Source: an uncultured Verrucomicrobiae bacterium (GTDB lineage: Bacteria; Verrucomicrobiota; Verrucomicrobiia; Limisphaerales; AAA164-E04). From it: a stretch of DNA of 64,000 nt. Made by a program: the position numbers and the translations under genes. Every line of letters begins with the position of its first letter. Position 1 is the first letter of the stretch. Below the pieces are notes generated by a model. The model ran no database searches. It was not told the DNA's origin and was given only the letters and a program-made list of their open reading frames with translations. The stretch spans positions 27,818 to 91,817 of the forward strand of contig CALSPN010000001.1 of NCBI GenBank assembly GCA_943788245.1. The letters run 5' to 3'. Shown here one piece after another: positions 52,579 through 62,069 of this stretch.

Positions 52579-53631
52579 CTACTTCATCACCCCATGTTCG
52601 ATGGATTCCATTGTCTTGTCTGATGGAGGTTTAAGGCTGGCTGCTCCCGCATACCACAAGCCTAAAACGGTGGTTGGTAAAAAGAAAATCAAATGCATGA
52701 CGAGAGCATAGGCCAAGGCGACTTCTCGGGATGGATGCAGATTTAATACTGCAAATCCGAAAATCATACCTGCTTCATAAATACCCCAATAACCAGGAGC
52801 GGCAGGAATCATGACTGCCAGCGATTCGATGACAACCAAGGCGATTGCTTGCATCAAGGTCATGGTGATACCATCGAAACCCCATCCCAGGGTCTGAGCC
52901 GCGATGGCATTGATGATCCAGGTCAGTACTGAATAAAAAGTTATCCATAAGAATCTTCGAGGTTGTTTGATTGCTTGGAAGCCCCGGACAATTCCTTCAA
53001 GGCCATCTTCGATGGATTGATGCATGCTTTCCGAAATGGGGATCTTGCGCACGAATTTCAATAGCTTGATTCGTACTTTTCGAAACATGAGTAATCCCAA
53101 TCCGCAAATCATGATACTTGATCCCACAACTACTTTTTGAATCAGTGGAGCCAACATGCTCCCTCTAATCACAAATCCCCCAAATTCGACCGACATCCCG
53201 GGGTCGATTGGGGGGATGAATGCCATGGAAACAATAAACAAGGCAATGAGAGTGACTCCATCAAACACTCGTTCGGTGACAATGGTTCCGAAGGCGATGG
53301 GTACTCCTGTTTTTTGTTTTTTACCCACATAGATTGCCCTCATGAATTCTCCCATTCGACCCGATGGCAGTACGTTATTAAAAGCAAAACCTACCATGAT
53401 TGGTTTGAATAGATGATTTGAGGCTACTGGTTTATCCTCAGGAAAGAGTAGCGACCAGCGAAGCGCACGCACATAGATACCGGCATAGAACACAATCACC
53501 GTCACGAGAAGCCAGAACGGATGTACTTCGCTCAGCGCCCTCCAGAGTGCTTTCCAGTCAAGGTTTTGAAATACCCAGATACAGCTGAGCAGAGACACCA
53601 AAAGCCCAAGATAGACAGCCAGCTTTTTCAT
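52579..53631 (-). CDS. Lysylphosphatidylglycerol synthase TM-like flippase family protein (HpnL-like)
   Basis: MKKLAVYLGLLVSLLSCIWVFQNLDWKALWRALSEVHPFWLLVTVIVFYAGIYVRALRWSLLF...GFAFNNVLPSGRMGEFMRAIYVGKK; ATGA overlap with the upstream GT gene. Confidence 0.82.
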   Translation of the reverse strand: MKKLAVYLGLLVSLLSCIWVFQNLDWKALWRALSEVHPFWLLVTVIVFYAGIYVRALRWSLLFPEDKPVASNHLFKPIMVGFAFNNVLPSGRMGEFMRAIYVGKKQKTGVPIAFGTIVTERVFDGVTLIALFIVSMAFIPPIDPGMSVEFGGFVIRGSMLAPLIQKVVVGSSIMICGLGLLMFRKVRIKLLKFVRKIPISESMHQSIEDGLEGIVRGFQAIKQPRRFLWITFYSVLTWIINAIAAQTLGWGFDGITMTLMQAIALVVIESLAVMIPAAPGYWGIYEAGMIFGFAVLNLHPSREVALAYALVMHLIFFLPTTVLGLWYAGAASLKPPSDKTMESIEHGVMK

Positions 53632-54749
53632 GGTTCGGGTGATCCCTTCAGCGCCATGGACTCCAGCCAATCACAGGCCTTGGGGAGTATGGCATCCCAG
53701 TGAAATTGTTTGGCGCGGTTCCAGGCTTCGATCCTGTATTGCTGGTATCTCTCAGGTTTTTTGATCATGGACTGGATTTCATCAGCAAGTGATTCGGGAG
53801 TTTCCTTTTTCGAGACCCTTCCGGTGACATGATCAAGAGTGGATTCGGTCAGGCCAGCCACCGGATAGACCACTGAAGGTGTTCCCATGGCATTTGCCTC
53901 AATAATATTCAAGCCCCAGCCCTCACGCACTGAAGTATGCAATAGTATATGAGCTTCCTGAAGAGACTGATCCTTTTGCTTCTCATCCAAAAATCCAGCG
54001 AAGGTCACACGCTCATTTAAACCAAGTTCACCCACGCATTGTTTGAGTTGAGGCATGGATTCGCCCGTTCCGATGATTTTGAGTACTGCATCGATTTGGC
54101 GGTCTTTGAGACAGCGTAGGGTCTGGATCGCATGGTCGATACGTTTGTTGGGGGCAAGCCTGGAAACGACGGCCAAGCGTAATGGAGCGCTCATCAGTTT
54201 TTCTGGAAGTGAAGGCAAGGCCTGCGTGTAGACTCCATAAGGAATACGTTTGACGTTCTGGATGCCCCGCGCATGCAGCATGTCTTCAGTTCCCTTGCAC
54301 GCGGTCCAGAAAGGCGTTTGGCGATAGAGCCAATGCGTGAATTGCTCCTGGATTCTTCCGATTTGATCCAGTGGCCATCGATAAAATGAAGACCATATTG
54401 GTCCTAAAACCTCGTGTATGTAGGAAACGCATTGAGTTTGAGTCCACCAGGGAGCAAACCAGGGAATGCCATGATGTTGATCAATCACGAGATCGAATCG
54501 AGCTTGCGATTGAAACCAGCGATTGGCGGCCAGTATAGATGTTCCCATGCCGCCACGTCGTATAATGTGAATGCCGTTCAAGATAGATTCCTGTTCACAA
54601 TCTGGGTATGCGTTTGCAAACCACCAGACGTCATGGCCTTTTGATGAAAGTGCACTGAGATAAGCCAACGAAACCCTTTCTGCCCCGCCTGAAGCAGGGT
54701 TTTGCGGGTCACGCCAGTTGAGCATCAAAAATCTCAGTTGTCTCTCCAT
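53628..54749 (-). CDS. Glycosyltransferase family 4-like protein
   Basis: ORF 53628..54836; FLMLNWRDPQNPASGGAERVSLAYLSALSSKGHDVWWFA...LRLAVVSRLAPNKRIDHAIQTL...HILLHTSVREGWGLNIIEANAMGTPSVVYPVAGL. Confidence 0.9.
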   Translation of the reverse strand: MERQLRFLMLNWRDPQNPASGGAERVSLAYLSALSSKGHDVWWFANAYPDCEQESILNGIHIIRRGGMGTSILAANRWFQSQARFDLVIDQHHGIPWFAPWWTQTQCVSYIHEVLGPIWSSFYRWPLDQIGRIQEQFTHWLYRQTPFWTACKGTEDMLHARGIQNVKRIPYGVYTQALPSLPEKLMSAPLRLAVVSRLAPNKRIDHAIQTLRCLKDRQIDAVLKIIGTGESMPQLKQCVGELGLNERVTFAGFLDEKQKDQSLQEAHILLHTSVREGWGLNIIEANAMGTPSVVYPVAGLTESTLDHVTGRVSKKETPESLADEIQSMIKKPERYQQYRIEAWNRAKQFHWDAILPKACDWLESMALKGSPEP

Positions 54750-54948
54750 ATTATAATAAAATCCGGTCAATAACTCACTCGAGGTCAAATCCATCCACGA
54801 GCCTGGTAGGGGCGCCGTATTCGCGATCATCACCATGGACGAGTGACTAATTTAACCCTTTACACCCCAAGGGCAAGATTACACTCTGATGCTCTTACAC
54901 CGGACAAGCATTTCTCAGTTGAAAAGATCAAAGAAAGATTTGATATCA

Positions 54949-56895
54949 ATGAAGGAACCCCTTTTCTCTCCACTGAACAAGGAGGCTTTTTGGATCACCA
55001 TCCAACGTTCACAGGATTACCTTTTGAACGCTCAGTTACCAGATGGATACTGGCAGGGCGAACTGCGGATTGACTGCACATTGGTGGCGGATACTATTTG
55101 CTTCAAGCATTGGGACGGAAAAGTGGACGAAGTCTGGCAGCGCAAGGCCGTAAATCATTTATTGAACCTGCAATTACCGGAAGGCGGATGGAATATATAC
55201 CACGGAGGACCTGCCGAGGTGAACGCCACGATTAAATCTTATCTGGCACTCAAACTTGCTGGATTGACGGAAGCGGATCCTCGCATGTCACGCGCTCGCT
55301 CGGTTCTGCTGAACCTGGGTGGAGTCCCTCGGATGAACACTTTTTCAAAACTCTATCTTGCCTTGCTGGGGCTCTTTCCCTGGAAATATTTACCGACCAT
55401 ACCTTGCGAAGTGATTTTGATTGGCAACTGGTTTTATTTGAACTTTCACGAGATGAGTAACTGGACGCGCAGCATAATCGTACCCTTGTCCATCATCAAT
55501 CATTTCAAGCCTACAAGGAAACTGCGTCATCCCGTGACAATCGATGAGTTGTATCCGGATGGTTTTCACGAACGTGATCTTCGGCTGCCGCACACCCCGG
55601 AGATTTTCTCATGGCGTAACTTGTTTCTAGCCCTTGATAAGGTGAATAAGTTAGCTGAGAAATTTGCACAATGGGGTATTCATCCATTCCGGAGACAGGC
55701 TTTGAGAAAGAGCGAAGATTGGATGCTGGAACGATTCGAGGGCGCTGATGGTTTGGGAGCTATCTGGCCATCCATGCTCAATTCGCTCATTGCGATGAAG
55801 GCAATGGGCTACGAGGATGACCACCCGCAGGTGTTGCGTGCCGAGCGTGAATTAAAGAAACTTGAGCACGAGACCGAAACTGAGGTGCGCATTGAACCTT
55901 GTCTTTCCCCTGTCTGGGACACGGCGATTGCCTGCGCTGCCTTAAGTGCTTCCGGAGTTTCACCTGCGAACCCCAGAATGAGGAAGGCGGCTGATTATTT
56001 AGTTTCCAAGGAAATCCGCTTCAGAGGAGACTGGAAATACAAGAACGAGGCCGATGTTGAACCCAGTGGGTGGGCTTTCGAGCATGAGAATAAATGGAGT
56101 CCTGATGTCGACGATTCCGCCATGGTGATGCTCGCCTTGAGGCGCATGCAATCCAGTGACAAAAAAGCCCAGCAATCCTGTCTCAAGCGTGGTTTGGAAT
56201 GGCTCATGACTTTTCAGTGCAAGGGGGGAGGCTGGGCTGCGTTCGATAAGGATTGCACCAAGAGCATCATGGAAAAAGTGCCCTTCGCGGATCACAATGC
56301 CATGCTTGACCCTGAGTGTGCAGATATCACCGCGCGCATACTGGAACTATTGGGAGTTGAGGGTCTTACCCTTGAGCATCCTCAAGTGAAACTGGGCGTT
56401 CAATACCTGCGCTCCCAGCAGGAGGAGGATGGCTCTTGGTACGGGCGTTGGGGGGTTAATTACCTTTATGGGACATGGCTTGCACTCAGGGGGCTGAGAG
56501 CCTTGAAAATGGATATGCACCAACCTTGGCTGCAGAAAGCCAAGGACTGGCTGGAGAGTGTTCAATTGAAAGACGGTGGTTGGGGTGAGCGTTGTAACAG
56601 CTATGAAGATCCTGTTTTAAAAGGCCAGGGACCTAGCACAGCTTCCCAAACGGCCTGGGCTGTCATGGGCCTTTGTGCTTTCGGTGATCCTGGCCTGCCA
56701 AGTCTCCATCGAGGTATTCAGTATCTCATCGATATGCAATCCGAGGATGGTTCGTGGCCCGAGGAAGAGACAACGGGCACTGGATTTCCCCTCGTATTCT
56801 ACCTTAAATACGATATGTATCGGAATTCCTGGCCATTGCTTGCTCTGGCAACTTATCAGGATTTGCTCAAGGCGAATGCCAATGCATCCCTCTAA
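54949..56895 (+). CDS. shc: Squalene-hopene cyclase
   Basis: ORF 54889..56895; DxDD motif in SPDVDDSAMVMLAL; QW motifs QLPDGYWQGELRID, QQEEDGSWYGRWGVNYLYGTW, QLKDGGWGE; C-terminal TGTGFPLVFYLKYDMYRNSWPLLALATY. Confidence 0.95.
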   Translation: MKEPLFSPLNKEAFWITIQRSQDYLLNAQLPDGYWQGELRIDCTLVADTICFKHWDGKVDEVWQRKAVNHLLNLQLPEGGWNIYHGGPAEVNATIKSYLALKLAGLTEADPRMSRARSVLLNLGGVPRMNTFSKLYLALLGLFPWKYLPTIPCEVILIGNWFYLNFHEMSNWTRSIIVPLSIINHFKPTRKLRHPVTIDELYPDGFHERDLRLPHTPEIFSWRNLFLALDKVNKLAEKFAQWGIHPFRRQALRKSEDWMLERFEGADGLGAIWPSMLNSLIAMKAMGYEDDHPQVLRAERELKKLEHETETEVRIEPCLSPVWDTAIACAALSASGVSPANPRMRKAADYLVSKEIRFRGDWKYKNEADVEPSGWAFEHENKWSPDVDDSAMVMLALRRMQSSDKKAQQSCLKRGLEWLMTFQCKGGGWAAFDKDCTKSIMEKVPFADHNAMLDPECADITARILELLGVEGLTLEHPQVKLGVQYLRSQQEEDGSWYGRWGVNYLYGTWLALRGLRALKMDMHQPWLQKAKDWLESVQLKDGGWGERCNSYEDPVLKGQGPSTASQTAWAVMGLCAFGDPGLPSLHRGIQYLIDMQSEDGSWPEEETTGTGFPLVFYLKYDMYRNSWPLLALATYQDLLKANANASL

Positions 56896-56955
56896 TTCAT
56901 TCAGAGATGCTTGGCTTCGAATCACACGTGTTGAACAATACCATATGATAGTTTA

Positions 56956-57585
56956 GTGAAAGCGCTGGTTTGTTTTGCTGTAGCTCAGGAAAAGCAATAT
57001 TTCCATGTCCGTGAAAGTGTGCATGTGCTTGTTACTGGCATGGGGGCTTCTGCGGCAGGATGTACTCTTGCCAGATTACTCGAAGTTGAACATCCACGTT
57101 TAATCATCGCCGCTGGCTTTGCGGGTGGCCTGAATCCCGAGTTAAAGCTCGGTCAAATGATACTCGATGATTCTGATCTGTCAGAGCATGGACTCAATCT
57201 ATCGGGCCCCGCAGCGCTGTTTCATGGAAAGATTCACTCTGCCTCCAAAGTCATGGTGACCCCTTTTGAAAAGGCTTCCCTTCGGAAAGAGTCCAACGCG
57301 GATGCCGTTGACATGGAATCGTCAGCTGTTCGATCGATAGCAAGAAGTCATCGCATTCCCATGGTTGCACTGCGTGTGATTACCGACCCATACAATGAAG
57401 CATTGCCGCTTGATTTCAACCAGTTCATGGACACTGCGGGCAGCATGCGCTACGGAAGGCTTGGCTGCCATTTGCTCAGAAATCCCAGCACCGTCTCTGG
57501 ACTCATCCAGTTTCAAAAGAAGTTGAAATATGCTGCTCAGCAACTGGGTGAAACCCTCAACTCACTCCTGGACACGTCTGCTTAG
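56956..57585 (+). CDS. Phosphorylase superfamily protein, hopanoid-associated nucleosidase-like (HpnG-like)
   Basis: VLVTGMGASAAGCTLARLLEVEHPRLIIAAGFAGGLNPELKLGQMIL...NADAVDMESSAVRSIARSHRIPMVALRVITDPYNEALP; directly downstream of shc. Confidence 0.8.
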   Translation: MKALVCFAVAQEKQYFHVRESVHVLVTGMGASAAGCTLARLLEVEHPRLIIAAGFAGGLNPELKLGQMILDDSDLSEHGLNLSGPAALFHGKIHSASKVMVTPFEKASLRKESNADAVDMESSAVRSIARSHRIPMVALRVITDPYNEALPLDFNQFMDTAGSMRYGRLGCHLLRNPSTVSGLIQFQKKLKYAAQQLGETLNSLLDTSA

Positions 57586-57627
57586 AAACACACTGGTCCT
57601 ACCGAAGCTATTGGAGGTTCGTGTCGA

Positions 57628-58632
57628 TCAAGCTGCCCTGAGGAGCCTGAGGTAGCCGAATCCCACAAAACGTTGATTTTCCTCGTCATACAAACGGTAA
57701 TTTACCGCTTTCAAGCTGGCCCACAGAGTGATTTGAGGCACATTTTGGAAGATTTCTTCGCTCTGGTGACACTTCTCCAGGTTGTAATTCGGTATTCTGG
57801 GGCCCAGATGATGAATGTGATGGAACCCAATGTTGCCTGAAAACCATTGCAACACCTTTGGTAGTCTGTAAAAAGAGCTTCCTTCCAGCGCTGCTGTGAG
57901 GTAGTCCCAATCTTCACTTCTTTCCCAGTAAACTCCTTCAAACTGGTGCTGCACGTAAAAAAGCCATATTCCCAGCGAACCAGCCACCAGCATGACGCTT
58001 GCTTGTATGATCAAGTAAGCCTGCCATCCGAAAATATAACTCATGGCCACTGCCATGGTGAGCACTCCGATATTTGTCCAAAAGACGCTTTTGCGCTCTC
58101 GCGGTGGAGATTTGGGGGTAGAAAAACGGTGTTTGATGAAAAATAATCCCAATGGACCAAACCCAAACAAAACGATTGGGTTACGAATGAATCGGTAGGC
58201 TATTTTCTTCCATTTGGATGATTCAAGATACTCCTTGACTGTCATGATCCAGACGTCACCCATACCGCGCCTGTCCAAATTGCCCGATGTGGAATGATGG
58301 ACACCGTGCTCCCACCGCCATTGGAAATAGGGGGTAAACTCCAGAACCCCAAGAATGGACCCCAGCGTATGGTTTGCCTTCTGTGATTTGAAGAAGGATC
58401 CGTGGCCGCAATCATGGAAAATAATGAACACGCGCACCAGAAACCCACCTGCCAGCAAGATTAGTGGCAGAAGCAGCCAGTATGAAACGTTCATGGCATA
58501 ATACATCATCACCCACAATCCAGCGTAGGGAACCAAGGTGTTCACTATCTGCCATATCCCTCTAGCCACTGATTGCTTCTGATACTTTGCAATTATGGCC
58601 TTCCACGTAACCGTATTTGGTTTTTTACTCAT
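57628..58632 (-). CDS. Fatty acid desaturase
   Basis: ORF 57628..58644; histidine boxes HDCGHGSF, WEHGVHHSTSG, NIGFHHIHHLGPRIPNYNLEKCH. Confidence 0.92.
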   Translation of the reverse strand: MSKKPNTVTWKAIIAKYQKQSVARGIWQIVNTLVPYAGLWVMMYYAMNVSYWLLLPLILLAGGFLVRVFIIFHDCGHGSFFKSQKANHTLGSILGVLEFTPYFQWRWEHGVHHSTSGNLDRRGMGDVWIMTVKEYLESSKWKKIAYRFIRNPIVLFGFGPLGLFFIKHRFSTPKSPPRERKSVFWTNIGVLTMAVAMSYIFGWQAYLIIQASVMLVAGSLGIWLFYVQHQFEGVYWERSEDWDYLTAALEGSSFYRLPKVLQWFSGNIGFHHIHHLGPRIPNYNLEKCHQSEEIFQNVPQITLWASLKAVNYRLYDEENQRFVGFGYLRLLRAA

Positions 58633-58848
58633 TCGCGTAATCAATTTGCAGCCTTATTTGAAATCAGCCAAATTGTTTTTATTAGAAATTTCTTCTTTTT
58701 TGAAATATTTTCTGAAAATGGCAAGCCAGATTTTTTGTAACTGGTTGTTTCCTAATAAAAAGGCACATAAACAGGGTGCATTGCTTATTTGCAGCCAGGT
58801 CGACAAATTCATAGTTGACCTCCAGCTGATGCCTTTCAAAATGATTTC

Positions 58849-60018
58849 ATGGAACCAAGCATTGAGCATAGTCGACGTGACTTTCTGGGCAAGATGGCTT
58901 CATCCGGTCTCGTTCTAGGGGCTCCTTGGATTCGAGCCAGTACTGCGGAACCTTTGGTCAAGATACTGGATTTGAAAAAAATCAGTAGGTCACCTGAAAT
59001 GTACCATGGCTGGCCCACTTTATCTCTTTTGCAAAATGGCGAAATGGTCCTCGCCTGGTCTGGTGGGAGAGAAGGTCATGTATGCCCATTTGGGCAGGTT
59101 CATTACATGAAATCGCGCGATGGGGGGGGAACACTGGTGCTGGCCCAGAGTCATTTTGGATAGTGGTTTGGATGACCGCGATGCAGGTGTTCTTGAAACC
59201 AGAAGCGGTACCTTGCTAGTCACTACCTTCAGTTCTCTGGCTTACGAGCCGATTTTTCGGCGAGCGCTTGCATCAGGAGACTGGGATTCCAAACGGATTC
59301 GGCGTTGGACAGCAGCCCATAACCGCCTTGATAGTGAGGCCCGAGAACGTGAATTGGGACAATGGATGATACGTTCCGAGGATGGAGGTAAATCCTGGTC
59401 TCGCCAATACGATTCCATTGTCAACAGCCCGCATGGGCCTATTCAATTGATGAGTGGCAGATTGGTATACGCCGGAAAAGAGCTCTGGACAGACAGACAG
59501 CGGGTTGGCCTCTGTGAATCTTTGGATGATGGGAAATCCTGGCGATGGTTATCGGAAATTCCCGCACGCGATGGGGATGATCCCAGAAATTATCATGAGC
59601 TTCATGCGGTTGAAATGCCCGACAGAAGGCTCGTCGTTCACATACGCAATCACAATCCAATGCGCACGCCCAAGAAACCCTTCAGTGCGAATCATCCGAT
59701 GGGGGCAGGTCCTGGACCAAGCCCCGAAGTATTGGTGTATGGGGCTTGCCCTCCCATTTGCTGGGTCTTTCAGATGGCAGGGTCCTGATGACTTACGGTT
59801 ATCGAAGGCCCCCCTTTGGCAATCAGGTGCGAATCAGCGAGGATGGACGCAAATGGTCTGCTCCAAGGACGATTTCAGATGATGGCGCCTCGGTGGATCT
59901 CGGATACCCCAGCACCGTACAATTGAAGGATGGCACATTTGTAACCGTCTGGTATGAACTTCCCCGAAATGCCGCAAACGCCGTGTTGCGACAAGCGAGG
60001 TGGGTATTGGAAAGCTGA
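58849..60018 (+). pseudogene. Sialidase/BNR-repeat exo-alpha-sialidase-like protein, split by two single-base frameshifts
   Basis: ORFs 58849..59163, 59120..59788 and 59746..60018 are successive parts: RRDFLGKMASSGLVLGAPWIRAS; SRDGG|EHWCWPRVILDSGLDDRDAGVLETRSGTLLVTTFSS; WMIRSEDGGKSWS; YWGLPSHLLGLSDGRVLMTYGYRRPPFGNQVRISEDG. Breaks at the G8 run 59122-59129 and near 59740. Confidence 0.85.
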
Positions 60019-60224
60019 ATGAATCAATTAACGGGGATTTGTAAGACAGCCTGCTCCATCATGTTGAAGGCTCCTTCACCTCGTCTGCATGGGAGACTGC
60101 ATTCCATCGAACCGATTTTGAGTCTCATGTCGCTGCATGCACTCCGGGGCAGGAAGGGTTCGGAAACAGACCTCGTATCTTACACCCGCCCCTTAAATTT
60201 GCAAAAGCCATTGAAACCGGCAAA

Positions 60225-60256
60225 AAAGCCCAACAGCTGTTCAGCTGTTGGGCTTT
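60225..60256. terminator. 32-bp perfect palindrome, bidirectional terminator
   Basis: aaagcccaacagctgt-tcagctgttgggcttt between the sialidase-like gene (+) and the ferredoxin gene (-). Confidence 0.75.
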
Positions 60257-60283
60257 GGAAAGTTTCTTCCGGTGAGGCCTGAC

Positions 60284-60517
60284 CTACCCGCCGTCTTCGC
60301 CGATCGCTTCGACAGGACACCCCTCCATGGCTTCCTCACATTGTGTGGATTCGTCGTCGTTTTCAGGTTGCTTGTAAACAAAGGAGTATCCTCCGTCTTC
60401 CTGACGTTTGAAGTTTTCTGGCGCGGTCTCACGACAGAGATCGCAATCGATGCATTGGTCATCGACGTAGTATTTGCCACCTGCGTTTTCGGGTTGTTTG
60501 TTTGCTGCGTCTGCCAT
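60284..60517 (-). CDS. Ferredoxin (4Fe-4S type)
   Basis: KYYVDDQCIDCDLCRETAPENFKRQEDGGYSFVYKQPENDDESTQCEEAMEGCPVEAIGEDGG. Confidence 0.9.
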   Translation of the reverse strand: MADAANKQPENAGGKYYVDDQCIDCDLCRETAPENFKRQEDGGYSFVYKQPENDDESTQCEEAMEGCPVEAIGEDGG

Positions 60518-60688
60518 AATTTTTTCTAGTTCCTGTGTTCCTTGCTATGAAGAGTCTCTCCCAGAGGAGCTCTTTCTGATTGACGTGGGCTTATCTAAAC
60601 CTCTCCTTTCGTGCGGTGCGTGCGGAATGATGCATTGTGGCACCTCAGGAGTGATCAGCACACCTCAGGTGATTAAAATAATTGAGAT

Positions 60689-62057
60689 TTATTCGTAGCG
60701 CAAGGCCTGAATTGGATGCAGGCCTGCGGCCTTGTAAGCAGGGAAGATGCCTGCAACGACTCCCACCAACGCACTGAAAGCAACCGCCAGGAGCATGGGC
60801 GGTGTGGTGATGATGGGGGAGTTCTGTGCTGGGGAGGCCAGCTCTATCAGTTCCACCAGCACAAAGGAGAAAGCCAGGCCCACGACTGCTCCGATCAGTG
60901 CCACAGCGATACTTTCCACTAGAATTTGTGTAAAAATAGCTTCACTGCTGGCTCCAACGGCCTTGCACGTCCCGATTTCCCGAATGCGTTCGTTGATGCT
61001 GGCGAGCATGATGTTCATGATCCCTATTCCCTCCCACAAGCAGGCTCAGGCCAGCAATGACGCCTTGACTGATGCGCATGTTCCGTATGCGTGTTCGTAT
61101 GTCGTTGATTTGATTTTCCTCTGTTTCAAATTCAAAATCCACAATGCCGTTATGCATCGTCAGCATCACGTTCCTTGCCTGTTGCAAGGCTGGTTCCAGC
61201 AGGTCGAGGTCCGCTATCTTGATGTCAATGTCTGTCAATCTTGGATCCGGGGTTCCATCTTCATTGGAGGCTGCCCTGAACTTGATCCACGCGGTGTTCA
61301 GAGGCATGTAAACCACGTTGTTCTTTCGCCAGAACGCATCGCCCCATTTCTTTGCACCGCTCCATCCACGCTGGCGTTTGACGCCCCCCTCCGTTTCCTG
61401 TTGCTGTTTCTTGGCGAGTTCCTTGAGTTTGCGTTCCTGCTCACTTTCGTAATGCCTGAACATGCCGACAATCGTGAATGGCTGGCCGCCGATCTGTATT
61501 GTTTTTCCGATCGGCACCATTGTCTCACCTGTTTGTTCCGGGCTTCCGAACAGCTGGTCGCGCACGCCTGTTCCTATGACGCAGACGCTGTTCGCAAATT
61601 CCTCATCGAGATCGCAAAAGAACCGGCCATGTTCGAGTTCGTAAAGGTTCATTTCCAGAACAGCGGGCCAGACACCGACGATTTCTGAAGTGGAGGCTGT
61701 CTTGCCCTTGCTGGTGACACGCGTGCTTCGCCAGTCCAGTCGCATTTCGGGCGAGATGGTCTTGACCAATGGTGCGCTTGCCTGAAGGGCATGCACATCC
61801 CTGATCAGACGCCCCGGGCTCTGGTCACGCAAGTGATCCTGCCAGACGGGGACATCCTCGTCGTCGATCCTGACCTTGTCCAATCCACCCATGGCGATCA
61901 TGGACTCTTTCATGCCCTTTTCCATGCCGGTGATGACCGCCGCCATGGCGACCAGGCTGGACACGCCCAAAACGATTCCCAGCATGGTCAAAAGGGTCCT
62001 GAACTTATGAGCCCAGATATCCTTCAATCCGATCAGTATGGCGTTGTAGAGGTTCAT
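60689..62057 (-). pseudogene. MacB-type ABC transporter permease, split by one single-base frameshift near 61030
   Basis: ORF 60942..62057 plus 60689..61039. [39 protein letters not shown] restored by dropping one C at 61029-61031. N-terminal KDIWAHKFRTLLTMLGIVLGVSSLVAMAA. Confidence 0.88.
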
Positions 62058-62069
62058 GAAGCTCAGTGA

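Noticed and set aside
60747-61688. 313-aa plus-strand ORF
   Set aside because: Antisense shadow of the MacB-type permease gene; no recognisable protein family.
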